A DNA stretch of 20,062 nucleotides from SXXH01 sp041165735 (GTDB lineage: Bacteria; Planctomycetota; UBA1135; GCA-002686595), in contig JBKDQQ010000059.1 in NCBI GenBank assembly GCA_046341775.1, forward strand, positions 1-20,062, given 5' to 3'. The translations under genes were made by a program, and so were the position numbers. The notes beneath the pieces were generated by a model. It made no database searches, was not told where the DNA came from, and was given only the letters and a program-made list of their open reading frames with translations. How positions within the stretch are numbered: position 1 is the first letter of the stretch; each line of letters begins with the position of its first letter. Positions 1-8,474 of the stretch are shown piece after piece.

Positions 1-334
1 TGCGCGTCGCGACACATCGCGCGTCCAGTCTCGCGCATCCTTCGAGTTCCACGCCGCGGCCTCGCGGCTTGTTGTCAAGTTTTCTTGCGTGTCCCGATCT
101 TGGACGACGCGCGCGAAGCGAGTTCCGGCATCGACGGCGAAGGAATTTCGCTTCGCTTTTCATGCGTGTTTCGCCCGCTCGGGCATCCCGCAGGGGCAGT
201 AGCTTTCGACTGGAATTCCCGCACGGCGGGAGTCCGTTCCCATCCCCGTCCGGCGCGAGCCGCTCCCCGCGGCGCACGCCGGGCAATCCGCACCCCGCGG
301 AACGCTCTCGTCTCCCCCCTCGTCGCTCCCCACC
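1..334. other. Non-coding stretch upstream of the di-haem peroxidase gene
   Basis: I find no convincing gene here. The left edge may hold the tail of a gene that starts outside the window, but nothing recognisable is encoded. The stretch contains an AT-rich island at 68-87 with a GTCAAG palindrome-like site (entered separately). Just before the ATG at 335 there is a pyrimidine-rich leader (about 309-334) with no Shine-Dalgarno-like purine run. No clear -35/-10 pair could be assigned. It probably carries the promoter of the peroxidase gene. Confidence 0.5.
72..91. promoter_or_regulatory. GTCAAG-N4-CTTG palindrome-like site A
   Basis: The site has a perfect left half GTCAAG (74-79), a four-base TTTT spacer and a right half CTTG followed by CG instead of AC. 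It is one of four related sites in the window and sits in an unusually AT-rich patch, about 245 bases before the peroxidase start. It could be an operator or architectural binding site. The right half is imperfect, so this is the weakest of the four. Confidence 0.35.
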
Positions 335-3300
335 ATGCAATCCAGACCCATCACCTCTTCGTCGGGTCGCTTCGTTCCGACGATCCTCGGCTTCGTGGCC
401 GCTTCGGCATTCCTGTTGCCCGACGCCGGCGCCCAGGGCGGCAATGTCCGGCGCAACACCGACATCAACGGCGAGGTCGCCGGCGGCGTCGAGGACGCCT
501 CGCAAGCTCCGCCGCTCTCCACCCTGCCCATCCCCTTGCCGGCCGACCTGATGACGAAGTACGTGCGCGACTTCGACGCCGCGGTCCGCCTCGGCAAGGC
601 GTTCTTCTGGGACGTCCAGGCGGGCTCCGACGGCGCCACTGCCTGCGCTTCGTGCCACTGGAACGCCGGCGCCGACGCGCGCACGATGTCGCAGCTGCAC
701 CCCGGCTTCGACAACACCTACGGCGTGCTCGGATCGGGCGGCGGCGGCGTCAACTACACGGTCAAGGGACGCGACTTCCCCTTCACGCAACGCACGGACC
801 CGAACGACCACGATTCGGACATCGCGCGCGACAGCAACGACCGCCTCGCGTCGTCGGGCATCCAGGCGCGCACCTTCACCGGCGTCACGCCGGGCGTCGC
901 GCAGGAGCAGGGCGTCGTCATCGCCAACGACATCCCCTTCGCCATGCACGGGGTGAACGTCGGTCGCGTCGCCGGCCGCAACGCGCCGACGACCTACAAC
1001 GCCATCTTCCACGTGCGCACCTTCTGGGACGGTCGCGCCGACAGCGTGTTCAACGGGGTCAACCACCTCGGCGCGCGCGACACGTCGGCGAAGGTGCTCA
1101 TGCGCCGCGCGAGCGGCAGCGTGCAACCGGTGACCGTCGCCATCCAGCCCGCTTCGCTCGCCAGCCAGGCGGTCGGACCGGCCCTGTCCAACGTGGAGAT
1201 GAGCTACGACGGCAAGGCCTTCCGGGACCTCGGCCGCAAGATGCTCACCATGCGTCCCCTCAAGGACCAGATGGTCGATCCGACCGACTTCCACCTGGGC
1301 GCCTTGTCCGACGCGCCCAACCGCGGCTTGTCGCCCACCTTGACCTACGAGGACATGGTGCGCGGCGCCTTCCACGACCAGTGGCACGCGGGCACGGGCC
1401 TGTTCGACGGCTACACGCAGATGGAGAGCAACTTCTCCCTGTTCTGGGGCCTCGCGATCATGTGCTACGAGTCGACGCTCGTCAGCGACCAGACGCCTTG
1501 GGACCGCCATGCGGCCGGCGACCAGAACGCGTTGACCGAGCAGCAGAAGGAAGGCCTCGACATCTACATGAGCGGCGGCGCCGCTTGCAACGCCTGCCAC
1601 ACGGCGCCCGAATTCGCCGGCGCGACCTGGTCGCAGTACGCGGCCGATGGTTGGACCGAGCGCATGGCCGTGACCGATTCGCTGGCCGAGGGTGAAGTGG
1701 TCTTGACGACCTTCCCCGACCCGACGCTTTCCATCCTGGCTTCCGACCCGCGCGGCAAGGACATCGAGATCCGCACGCTGCAAGGTGATCTCGTCGCGCG
1801 CGGCCAGGTCCCGGGCACGCCCGGCGCCTGCGAGATCTTCGAGCAGGCGATCGAGCTCGCCGCCGGTCCCGTGGCCCCCATGCCGCCCGCCGGATCCGGA
1901 CTCGAGCCCTTGTTCGCCGCCACGGTCGAAGTCGAGGTCAACGAAGTCCCGCTGCCCAGCGGACTGTGCAACGTGACCCTCGAAGTCGGCATGCAATGGG
2001 GTCCGAACCCCAGCCTGCCGGCGGGCGACTACGAAGTGCGGCTCGACGGCGTGGTCGTCGCGCTGCTCAACATGGGCGCGCCGCAGTCCGTGGGCGTCTA
2101 CGATCGCGGCTTCTACAACCTCGGTGCGCGTCCGACCTTCGAGGACCTCGGCAACGGCACCCATGGCGCCGTCGGTCCGACCTCGATCGTCGAACGCCTG
2201 CAGGGTGGCGATCCCAGCGTCGCGCACCTGATGCCCAACCCGCCCATCGGGCCGGGCGACAGGCTGCAGGTCGCGGGCACCTTCAAGACGCCCTCCTTGC
2301 GCAACATCGCGCTCACGGGTCCGTACTTCCACCACGGCGGAGCCTCGACGCTCGAGCAGGTGATCCAGTTCTACGCCCGCGGCGCCGACTTCGCCGAGGT
2401 CAACAAGGCCGACCTCGACGCCGACGTCGAAGGCGTGGGCACGCTGCGCGACAGCCCCGAGAAGCAGGCGGCCCTCGCGGCCTTCCTGCGCGAGGCGCTG
2501 ACCGACCCGCGCGTGGCGAACTCCGCGGGTCCGTTCAGCCACCCGTCGCTGCCGCTGAAGGACGGCTACCTCGGCAACGAGATGGTGCTGGTCGACAACG
2601 GCCAGGGCGAGGCCATGGCGCGCATCACCGAGATCCCGGCCACGGGCGCGGCGGGCCTCGCCTCGACCTTGCCCGAGTTCCAGGATCGCATCGACGGCGG
2701 CGTCGAAGTGCTCGTGCACTGCGGCAACACGATCTACGAAGCGGGCCACGAAGGCTGCGGCCAGTACGCGCTGCCCTTCGACAGCAACCGCCACGTGCGC
2801 GTGTCGCTCAGCACGCGCCCGACGGCGAACGTCGTGATCGACCTGTCCAGCTCCTCGCCGAACCAGATGAGCGTCGAGCCGGCGCAGCTCGTGTTCACGC
2901 CCGACGATTGGTTCCACCCGCAGGTGATCCGCGTCAATGGCGTGCAGGACGACAACCACGACGGGCTCGCGGTCGCCACGGTCCTGACCTCGGCCACGAG
3001 CTCCTCGGATCCGCGCTACAACGGCCTGCCCGTCGAGGACGTGCACTACTCGGTGCAGGACTCCACGCACATGGTCAAGGTCGTCTACGTCGACAAGCAC
3101 ACGGCCAACCCCGCCTTCGAGAACGGCAGCTACGCCAATCCGTACGACACCATCGCCGAGGCGCTGGCTTGCGCGGAACCGGGCTCGCTGATCGAGGTGG
3201 GCTGGGGCACCTACCAGGAGAACGTCGTCATCCAGAAGAAGAACGTGATCCTGCGCTCGTACGCCGGCGCCACCATCGACGGCGGCATGAACGGCCCGAC

Positions 3301-4240
3301 CGTGACGGTCTCCGGCCGGCACACCCGCGGCACGCGCCTCGTGGGCCTGCGGATCGTCAACGGCGGCGGCCAGAACGCCGTCGCGGGCGGCGTGCTGGTC
3401 ACCGACAGCTCGGACGTGGTGGTCGACGCCTGCTACATCGGCCAGAACCTCGCGCAGAACGGCGCGGGAGTCCACGTGCGCAACAGCTCGAAGGTGGCCT
3501 TCCAGGACGCCACCCTCGACGGCAACACGGCGCTGCAGGACGGCGGCGGCTTGTACGTCAACGGCGGCCTCGCCGACCTGTCCCTGTCGTGGGTGCGCAA
3601 CAACCTCGCCGGCAACAAGGGCGGCGGCGTGCATGCCATGAACTCGGCGACGCTGGTGGTCGACAACTCCGCCGTCGACCACAACCTGGCCGGCCAGTTC
3701 GGCGGCGGCCTGTTCCTCAACGGCGGCTCCACCAACTTCGTCAACGTGCGCGTGATGCACAACTCGTCCAACCAGACGGGTGGCGGCATCCACGCCGAGA
3801 ACTCGGTGGTGATGAGCTTCCGCGGCGCCAAGGTCACCAACAACACCGCGCAGAACGGCGCCGGCGGCCTCTACATCGACGGCGGCGTGCTCGACTTCGG
3901 CAGCACGACCATCGCGACCAACAGCGGCCTCCAGTTGTTCTTCATGAACTCCAACAACGCCTGGATCCACAACACGGTGATCTGGGGCGACGGCACGCAA
4001 GCGGCCGTCGGCACGAACGTCTCGCACCCCTTCCCCGGCGTGGTCGAGCACTCGATCGTCGACTGGAACGGGTTCGCGGCGACGGGCTTCCTGCAGGTCG
4101 ACCCGCTGTTCCTCGACGCCGCCGGCGGCCAGCACGGCCCGCGCAGCGGTTCGCCGATGATCGACGGTGGCGACCCCTCCGAGAACGACCCCGACGGCTC
4201 GCGCATCGACATCGGCGCGCACCCGGTGGTCGGATCCTGA
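335..4240 (+). CDS. Secreted MauG/di-haem cytochrome c peroxidase-like protein fused to a right-handed beta-helix domain (1301 aa)
   Basis: A Sec-type signal peptide occupies about residues 1-33 (hydrophobic run, then an AGA-Q cleavage-like site), so the protein should act outside the cytoplasmic membrane. Two haem-c motifs are visible: CASCH at 104-108 and CNACH at 418-422. The segment FKTPSLRN (650-657) followed by PYFHHG (663-668) is the hallmark of the C-terminal haem half of the CCP/MauG family. These enzymes reduce hydrogen peroxide or oxidise protein or small-molecule substrates. The gap between the second haem and that hallmark is about 230 residues, longer than usual, so an inserted beta-rich domain (about 440-610) is likely. 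A Calx-beta-like segment lies near 820-900. From about 916 there is a DUF1565-type start (YVDKHTANP) and then repeated GGG-containing rungs of a parallel beta-helix to the end. The beta-helix may bind a polysaccharide or surface. The ATG at 335 is chosen because the signal peptide starts there. The fusion is unusual and the substrate cannot be read from sequence. Confidence 0.9.
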   Translation: MQSRPITSSSGRFVPTILGFVAASAFLLPDAGAQGGNVRRNTDINGEVAGGVEDASQAPPLSTLPIPLPADLMTKYVRDFDAAVRLGKAFFWDVQAGSDGATACASCHWNAGADARTMSQLHPGFDNTYGVLGSGGGGVNYTVKGRDFPFTQRTDPNDHDSDIARDSNDRLASSGIQARTFTGVTPGVAQEQGVVIANDIPFAMHGVNVGRVAGRNAPTTYNAIFHVRTFWDGRADSVFNGVNHLGARDTSAKVLMRRASGSVQPVTVAIQPASLASQAVGPALSNVEMSYDGKAFRDLGRKMLTMRPLKDQMVDPTDFHLGALSDAPNRGLSPTLTYEDMVRGAFHDQWHAGTGLFDGYTQMESNFSLFWGLAIMCYESTLVSDQTPWDRHAAGDQNALTEQQKEGLDIYMSGGAACNACHTAPEFAGATWSQYAADGWTERMAVTDSLAEGEVVLTTFPDPTLSILASDPRGKDIEIRTLQGDLVARGQVPGTPGACEIFEQAIELAAGPVAPMPPAGSGLEPLFAATVEVEVNEVPLPSGLCNVTLEVGMQWGPNPSLPAGDYEVRLDGVVVALLNMGAPQSVGVYDRGFYNLGARPTFEDLGNGTHGAVGPTSIVERLQGGDPSVAHLMPNPPIGPGDRLQVAGTFKTPSLRNIALTGPYFHHGGASTLEQVIQFYARGADFAEVNKADLDADVEGVGTLRDSPEKQAALAAFLREALTDPRVANSAGPFSHPSLPLKDGYLGNEMVLVDNGQGEAMARITEIPATGAAGLASTLPEFQDRIDGGVEVLVHCGNTIYEAGHEGCGQYALPFDSNRHVRVSLSTRPTANVVIDLSSSSPNQMSVEPAQLVFTPDDWFHPQVIRVNGVQDDNHDGLAVATVLTSATSSSDPRYNGLPVEDVHYSVQDSTHMVKVVYVDKHTANPAFENGSYANPYDTIAEALACAEPGSLIEVGWGTYQENVVIQKKNVILRSYAGATIDGGMNGPTVTVSGRHTRGTRLVGLRIVNGGGQNAVAGGVLVTDSSDVVVDACYIGQNLAQNGAGVHVRNSSKVAFQDATLDGNTALQDGGGLYVNGGLADLSLSWVRNNLAGNKGGGVHAMNSATLVVDNSAVDHNLAGQFGGGLFLNGGSTNFVNVRVMHNSSNQTGGGIHAENSVVMSFRGAKVTNNTAQNGAGGLYIDGGVLDFGSTTIATNSGLQLFFMNSNNAWIHNTVIWGDGTQAAVGTNVSHPFPGVVEHSIVDWNGFAATGFLQVDPLFLDAAGGQHGPRSGSPMIDGGDPSENDPDGSRIDIGAHPVVGS

Positions 4241-4263
4241 GACGCGACCGGGCACGGAACGCG

Positions 4264-4297
4264 GCGGCCGCCATCCTCTCGCGAGGGTGGCGGCCGC
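4264..4297 (+). terminator. Rho-independent-type terminator after the peroxidase gene
   Basis: A 15-base left arm (4264-4278) pairs with 4283-4297 across a four-base TCGC loop, with only one G-T wobble. A short T-rich run (CCTTTT) ends at 4306. It starts 23 bases after the stop codon of the peroxidase gene, so it should separate that gene from the multicopper oxidase downstream. Confidence 0.8.
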
Positions 4298-4430
4298 TCG
4301 CCTTTTCGCGCCCTCCGACCGCGCGGCCGGCGCCGGAACGGATTTCGCCGCAGGCAATCGCGTCCTGCCGCGCGTCCGATTCCACGACAAGCGCGCTGGC
4401 TTCGGACGGAACGTGTTTCCACGCCCTGGT

Positions 4431-4450
4431 TTGTCCAAGAAATTTGACAA
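4431..4450. promoter_or_regulatory. GTCAAG-type palindrome site B upstream of multicopper oxidase 1
   Basis: The 20-base site TTGTCCAAGAAATTTGACAA is a near-palindrome with halves TTGTC and TTGAC separated as in the other sites; one base of the left core differs. It lies about 120 bases before the oxidase start, a plausible position for an operator. It also contains a TTGACA hexamer. The binding protein is unknown. Confidence 0.45.
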
Positions 4451-4572
4451 CGATTCGCGCTTCGCCGCACTTGCCCCGGGGGGATAGTTCGCATGTCCGG
4501 GAAGTCCACCCGCTTCCCCCGCACCCCATCCCGTCTCTCCCCGTCTCCCCCCTCGCCTCGAGTTCCATCCCC

Positions 4573-6327
4573 ATGAGCAAGTCCCGCAACGACGAAGGCG
4601 GCCTCTCGCGCCGCGGCTTCAACCTCCTCGCCGGAGCCGGCGCCATGTTCGGCCTGGCCGGCGCCGCCAGCGCGCGCCAGCAAGGCGGCGCCTGCCGCGG
4701 CAACGGCGGCGGTCCCGGCGGCGGCGTCGACGGCAACGGCGTCTCGCTGCCCGCGACGCCCTTCAACTTCGTGCCCTTCACGCGCGAGATGCCGCGTCCG
4801 GCGACGAAGACGCCGGTCGCCATCATCGACCCGAGCTCGCCCTCGCCGGCGAACTTCCCGTGGCAACCAGGCAACGTCCACCACGGCATCGCGCCGGAGT
4901 ACTTCAACCACCCGAGCGACTGGCAACGCGGTCCGTTGCACCTCTACGAACTGGACCAGCGTCCCGGCGTCGCCGAGATCCTGCCGGGCGTCCAGACCCC
5001 GATCTGGGGCTACGACGGCCTGTATCCCGGCCCCACCTTCCGCGGACGCATCGGCCAGCCGATGGTCGTGCGCGTCAGCAACAACATCCCCCACGAGACG
5101 AGCGTGCACCTGCACGGCGCCCACACGCCGGCGCACGGCGACGGCTACCCGAACTTCTTCGTCTCGCCGGGCCAGCAACGCGACTACTACTACCCGAACA
5201 TCGTCCCGCGCAAGACGGACGGCAGCGGCGAGTTCGACTACAGCGAGTCGCCCTCCACGATGTGGTACCACGACCACGGCATGGACTTGACCGCGGAGAA
5301 CTGCATCAAGGGCCTCGCCGGGTTCCACTTGTTCACCGACGACCTCGAGGAGCAGTTGATCGCCGACAACGTCCTGCCTTCGGGCGCGCAGGACATCCCG
5401 ATCGTCCTGCAGGACCGGCGCCTGCGCTCCGACGGGACGATCTTCTTCGACCCGCTCGACCACAACGGGTACCTGGGCGACATCCAGGTCGCCAACGGGG
5501 TCGCGCAACCCTACATCCGCGTGCAGCGCCGCAAGTACCGCCTGCGCTTCCTCGACGGCGCGAACGCCCGCTTCTACCTGCTCAAGCTCACCTCGGGCAA
5601 CTTCACGCAGATCGGCAACGACAGCTGGCTGCTGCCGCAGGCCATCGAGACCAACGAGCTGATGCTCTCCCCCGCCAAGCGCGCCGACGTGATCATCGAC
5701 TTCCGCGACGCGCCCTCCGAGGTGTACCTCGTCAACGTCCTGCGCCAGGACAGCGGCCGCGGCCCGCACGGCACCTCGGCCAATCCGCAGCGACTCAACC
5801 CCGGCCAGCCGCTGATCAAGTTCATCGTCGAAGGCGCGCCCGTCGACAACGACGCGACCGTGGTGCCCGGCACTCCGCTGCGTCCGAACCACCCGATCGC
5901 CGCCTCGGAGGTCGTCGCCACGCGCGAGTTCCTCTTCCACCGCTCGAACGGCGCGTGGATGATCAACGGCAAGTTCTTCGACGAGTTCCGCGCCGACGCC
6001 ACGCCAACCCTCGGCACGGCCGAGAAGTGGATCTTGAGGAACGGCGGCGGCGGCTGGTGGCACCCGATCCACATGCACCTCGAGTCGCACCAGATCGTGC
6101 GCTTCAACGGACAGTTGCCGCCGCCCACGCAGCGCCACAAGAACGACGTCGCCATCCTCGGGCCCAACGACACGGCGGAGATCCACATGCGCTTCCGCAC
6201 CTTCACCGGGCCGTTCGTGTTCCACTGCCACAACCTGGAGCACGAGGACATGCGCATGATGTTCGTCTTCGACCCGCGCACGAATCCGACCCAGGCGCCC
6301 CAACCCATCCAGGCCTACTACCCCTGA
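4573..6327 (+). CDS. Tat-exported multicopper oxidase, CotA/phenoxazinone synthase-like (584 aa)
   Basis: This is a laccase-type enzyme that oxidises a substrate (phenolics, bilirubin-like compounds or metal ions in the family) and reduces O2 to water. The N-terminus has a twin-arginine motif SRRGF (12-16) and a hydrophobic stretch ending at an SARQ-like cleavage site, so it should be exported folded. All four copper-binding motifs are present: HLH at 179-181, HDH at 233-235, HPIHMH at 497-502 and HCHNLEH at 551-557. The type 1 copper ligands are C552, H557 and axial M562, the same spacing as in CotA (Cys, +5 His, +10 Met). The length matches the family. The start is the ATG just before the Tat signal; the open frame runs far upstream only because of GC-rich composition. 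It is flanked by terminators on both sides, so it is probably monocistronic. A close paralogue follows. The substrate is unknown. Confidence 0.95.
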   Translation: MSKSRNDEGGLSRRGFNLLAGAGAMFGLAGAASARQQGGACRGNGGGPGGGVDGNGVSLPATPFNFVPFTREMPRPATKTPVAIIDPSSPSPANFPWQPGNVHHGIAPEYFNHPSDWQRGPLHLYELDQRPGVAEILPGVQTPIWGYDGLYPGPTFRGRIGQPMVVRVSNNIPHETSVHLHGAHTPAHGDGYPNFFVSPGQQRDYYYPNIVPRKTDGSGEFDYSESPSTMWYHDHGMDLTAENCIKGLAGFHLFTDDLEEQLIADNVLPSGAQDIPIVLQDRRLRSDGTIFFDPLDHNGYLGDIQVANGVAQPYIRVQRRKYRLRFLDGANARFYLLKLTSGNFTQIGNDSWLLPQAIETNELMLSPAKRADVIIDFRDAPSEVYLVNVLRQDSGRGPHGTSANPQRLNPGQPLIKFIVEGAPVDNDATVVPGTPLRPNHPIAASEVVATREFLFHRSNGAWMINGKFFDEFRADATPTLGTAEKWILRNGGGGWWHPIHMHLESHQIVRFNGQLPPPTQRHKNDVAILGPNDTAEIHMRFRTFTGPFVFHCHNLEHEDMRMMFVFDPRTNPTQAPQPIQAYYP

Positions 6328-6362
6328 ACGGCTTCCAGCCGGGCAAGGGTTGATCCTCGCGG

Positions 6363-6392
6363 GGCCGTCCTCCCTACTCCGGGAGGGCGGCC
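6363..6392 (+). terminator. Terminator-like hairpin after multicopper oxidase 1
   Basis: A 12-base stem (6363-6374 with 6381-6392, one G-T wobble) closes a six-base loop, 35 bases after the stop codon. There is no real T-tract afterwards (TTGCGGCCTTCTT), so it is a terminator of the hairpin-dominated kind common in GC-rich genomes, or a Rho-dependent pause. Confidence 0.6.
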
Positions 6393-6441
6393 TTGCGGCC
6401 TTCTTGGAGGGGTGCGGGGCCGCCTCGGCGTCGCCGTCCTT

Positions 6442-6466
6442 GGTGTCCGACCATGCCCCGGACACC
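6442..6466. promoter_or_regulatory. Perfect 8-bp dyad upstream of multicopper oxidase 2
   Basis: GGTGTCCG (6442-6449) is repeated inverted as CGGACACC (6459-6466), with a nine-base spacer and two more wobble pairs outside. It lies about 165 bases before the start of the second oxidase. It could be an operator, part of a 5' leader structure, or a second terminator element. Confidence 0.3.
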
Positions 6467-6629
6467 GGCGGGTAGTCATTTGGGAAGGACTTGCACACCC
6501 CTTGCACCAGGGGGCACGCAACAAATTGAGACTTGGTTCGCGTGTCAGGCAATCCGCGCTCCCATCGACGGATTCTCCCTGGCCCCCTCTTCCCACGAAC
6601 GGGGCCACACCTCGTCTCCAACTCCCCAA

Positions 6630-8318
6630 ATGCAACCTCAAATGCCCACGCGTCGCAGCGTGAGCATGGCCTTGGGTCTGGGCTCGCTGCTCGGATTGTC
6701 CAAGGTCGTGCCTGCCGCGACACCTTCCCCCCGCCCCCTCGACGGGGGCCCACCGTCCCCGTTCGCCTTCACCCCTTTCACGCGGGACCTGCCGCTGCCG
6801 CCGGCCAAGCAGCCGTCGGCACGACTGGCCGGGGCGCTCCCGATCACGGGGCTGCCCTTCACGCCCGGTGATTGCCTGCACGGCATCGCCCCGGAGTTCT
6901 CCACGCGACCGGCGCATTGGCAGCGGCATCCGCTGTGCTTGTACGAGATCGACCAGCGCGAGGGCATCTCCGAGATCATCCCCGGCGTGCAGACGCCCAT
7001 CTGGGGCTACGACGGCATCGCGCCCGGACCGACGTTCCACTGCAGGCTGGGCGAGCCGTTCGTGGTGCGCTTCAAGAACAGCCTGCACCATCCCACCAGC
7101 GTGCACCTGCACGGTGGGCACACGCCCGCGCACTCCGACGGCTACCCGAACTTCTACGTCGAGCCCGGCGCGGCGCGCGACTACTACTATCCGAACTTCG
7201 CGCCCACCCTGCCGGACGGGAGCGTGGACATCGGCGATTGCGCCTCGACCAACTGGTACCACGACCACGCGATGGACATCGCGGCGCACAACGTGGTCAT
7301 GGGCTTGTCGGGCTTCTACCTCGCCTGCGACGAGCTGGAGGCGCAGCTCGTCGCCGACCGGGTGCTGCCCGCGGGCGCCCAGGACGTTCCGTTGTGCTTC
7401 GCCGACCGGCGGTTGCGCGCGGACGGGACGATCTACTTCGATCCGCTGGACCACGACGGCTACCTCGGCGACATCGAGACCGTCAACGGCATCGCCCAGC
7501 CGCGCTTGCGCGTCGAGCGTCGCAAGTACCGCTTCCGGTTCCTCGACGGCGCGAACGCGCGCTACTACCTGCTGCGCTTGTCGGCGGGCGCGATGGTGCG
7601 CATCGGCAACGACGGCGTGCTGCTGCCTGCCGCGCAGGCGGCCAGCGAAGTGTTCCTCGCGCCGGGCAAGCGCGTGGACGTGATCATCGACTTCCGCAAC
7701 GCGCCCGACACGGTGTACCTGCGGAACCACCTGGAACAGGACAGCGGCCGCGGTCCCGACGGCGACTGGGACCGCCCCAAGCTGCTGGACGCTCCGGTGC
7801 CGCTCCTGCGCTTCGATGTCGTCGGCGCGCCGGTGCAGAACGACGCCACCATCGTGGTCGGAACGCCGCTGCGGCCTTGGCGCGAGATCGCGGACTCCGA
7901 GGTGGTGGCCACGCGCCGCTTCCGCTTCCATCGCTCGAACGGCGCGTGGAAGATCAACGACAAGTTCTTCGACGAGATGCAGGCCGAGGCGACGCCGCTC
8001 CTCGGCACGGCCGAACGCTGGATCTTCGAGAACGGGTCGGGAGGGTGGTGGCATCCGGTGCACGTGCATCTGGAGCACCACCAGATCGTGCGCCACAACG
8101 GCAAGGTTCCGCGCACCTGGGAACGGTTCAAGAGCGACATCTCCATCCTCGGCCCCAATGACGTGGTCGAGACGAAGATCCGCTTCCGCACCTTCCAAGG
8201 CCCGTTCGTGTTCCACTGCCATGCCGTGGAGCACGAGGACATGCGCATGATGCTGGCCTTCGACCCGCGCTCCAGCCCCGCGCCGGAGCCCGCGCCCATC
8301 GGCGCCTACTTCCCCTGA
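6630..8318 (+). CDS. Second multicopper oxidase, paralogue of the preceding one (562 aa)
   Basis: It is collinear with the oxidase upstream from the segment FTPFTRDLP to the C-terminus, with the same motif order: HLH at 159-161, HDH at 211-213, HPVHVH at 475-480 and HCHAVEH at 529-535. The type 1 copper ligands are C530, H535 and axial M540. All ligands are intact, so both copies should be active. The N-terminus has TRR at 7-9 followed by a hydrophobic stretch, a probable Tat signal. The ATG at 6630 gives MQPQMPTRRS; an ATG at 6642 is an equally good start, four residues shorter. No Shine-Dalgarno sequence is evident at either. The pair most likely arose by tandem duplication followed by divergence, so different substrates or expression conditions are plausible. 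A long hairpin follows the stop. Confidence 0.95.
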   Translation: MQPQMPTRRSVSMALGLGSLLGLSKVVPAATPSPRPLDGGPPSPFAFTPFTRDLPLPPAKQPSARLAGALPITGLPFTPGDCLHGIAPEFSTRPAHWQRHPLCLYEIDQREGISEIIPGVQTPIWGYDGIAPGPTFHCRLGEPFVVRFKNSLHHPTSVHLHGGHTPAHSDGYPNFYVEPGAARDYYYPNFAPTLPDGSVDIGDCASTNWYHDHAMDIAAHNVVMGLSGFYLACDELEAQLVADRVLPAGAQDVPLCFADRRLRADGTIYFDPLDHDGYLGDIETVNGIAQPRLRVERRKYRFRFLDGANARYYLLRLSAGAMVRIGNDGVLLPAAQAASEVFLAPGKRVDVIIDFRNAPDTVYLRNHLEQDSGRGPDGDWDRPKLLDAPVPLLRFDVVGAPVQNDATIVVGTPLRPWREIADSEVVATRRFRFHRSNGAWKINDKFFDEMQAEATPLLGTAERWIFENGSGGWWHPVHVHLEHHQIVRHNGKVPRTWERFKSDISILGPNDVVETKIRFRTFQGPFVFHCHAVEHEDMRMMLAFDPRSSPAPEPAPIGAYFP

Positions 8319-8333
8319 GGCGCGCCGACGCGA

Positions 8334-8384
8334 TCGACTCCGGCGTCCGGTCGGAAGGAACTTCCGATCGGGCGCCGGGGTCGA
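8334..8384 (+). terminator. Very long hairpin after multicopper oxidase 2
   Basis: Bases 8334-8357 pair with 8361-8384 along the whole 24-base arm across a GAA triloop, with three G-T wobbles and no mismatch. It begins 16 bases after the oxidase stop. There is no T-tract downstream. It most likely acts as a terminator or 3'-end stabiliser for the oxidase mRNA. It is longer and more perfect than a terminator needs to be. Confidence 0.65.
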
Positions 8385-8474
8385 CGCTTGCGCGCATCCT
8401 TCGCGCGGCCGATGGACTATGGTTCATCCGCGGGGAGGGTCGAAAGTCCCCTCCGCGACCCTCCGAGCAACACG

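Larger units (their letters stand above)
4241..4572. other. Intergenic region between peroxidase and first multicopper oxidase
   Basis: I see no gene here. It contains a strong terminator hairpin just after the peroxidase stop, then palindrome site B in an AT-rich patch (4431-4450). A pyrimidine-rich leader (about 4510-4572) runs into the oxidase ATG. The TTGACA at 4444-4449 matches a -35 hexamer, but no acceptable -10 lies 16-18 bases downstream. Confidence 0.6.
6328..6629. other. Intergenic region between the two multicopper oxidases
   Basis: I see no gene. It holds a terminator-like hairpin (6363-6392), a perfect 8-bp dyad (6442-6466) and a less GC-rich stretch around 6475-6540 with two TTGCAC repeats (near 6490 and 6501). 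No clear promoter hexamers can be assigned. It presumably carries the promoter of the second oxidase. Confidence 0.5.

Noticed and set aside
1692..1707. GTGAAG-TGGT-CTTGAC, one base off the palindrome consensus, inside the peroxidase gene
   Set aside because: It is not in an AT-rich island and is explained by ordinary coding sequence, so I did not count it as a fifth site.
4444..4449. TTGACA as a -35 element for multicopper oxidase 1
   Set aside because: No -10-like hexamer lies at 16-18 bases, and the TTGACA is part of the palindrome.
1966..4572. Open frame running continuously into the first multicopper oxidase from far upstream
   Set aside because: The translation before 4573 is Arg-rich shadow sequence; the Tat signal marks the true start.
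3871..6753. Long minus-strand open frame opposite the oxidase genes
   Set aside because: It overlaps well-supported genes on the other strand, encodes low-complexity Arg/Val/Ala/Glu-rich sequence and arises from high GC content.
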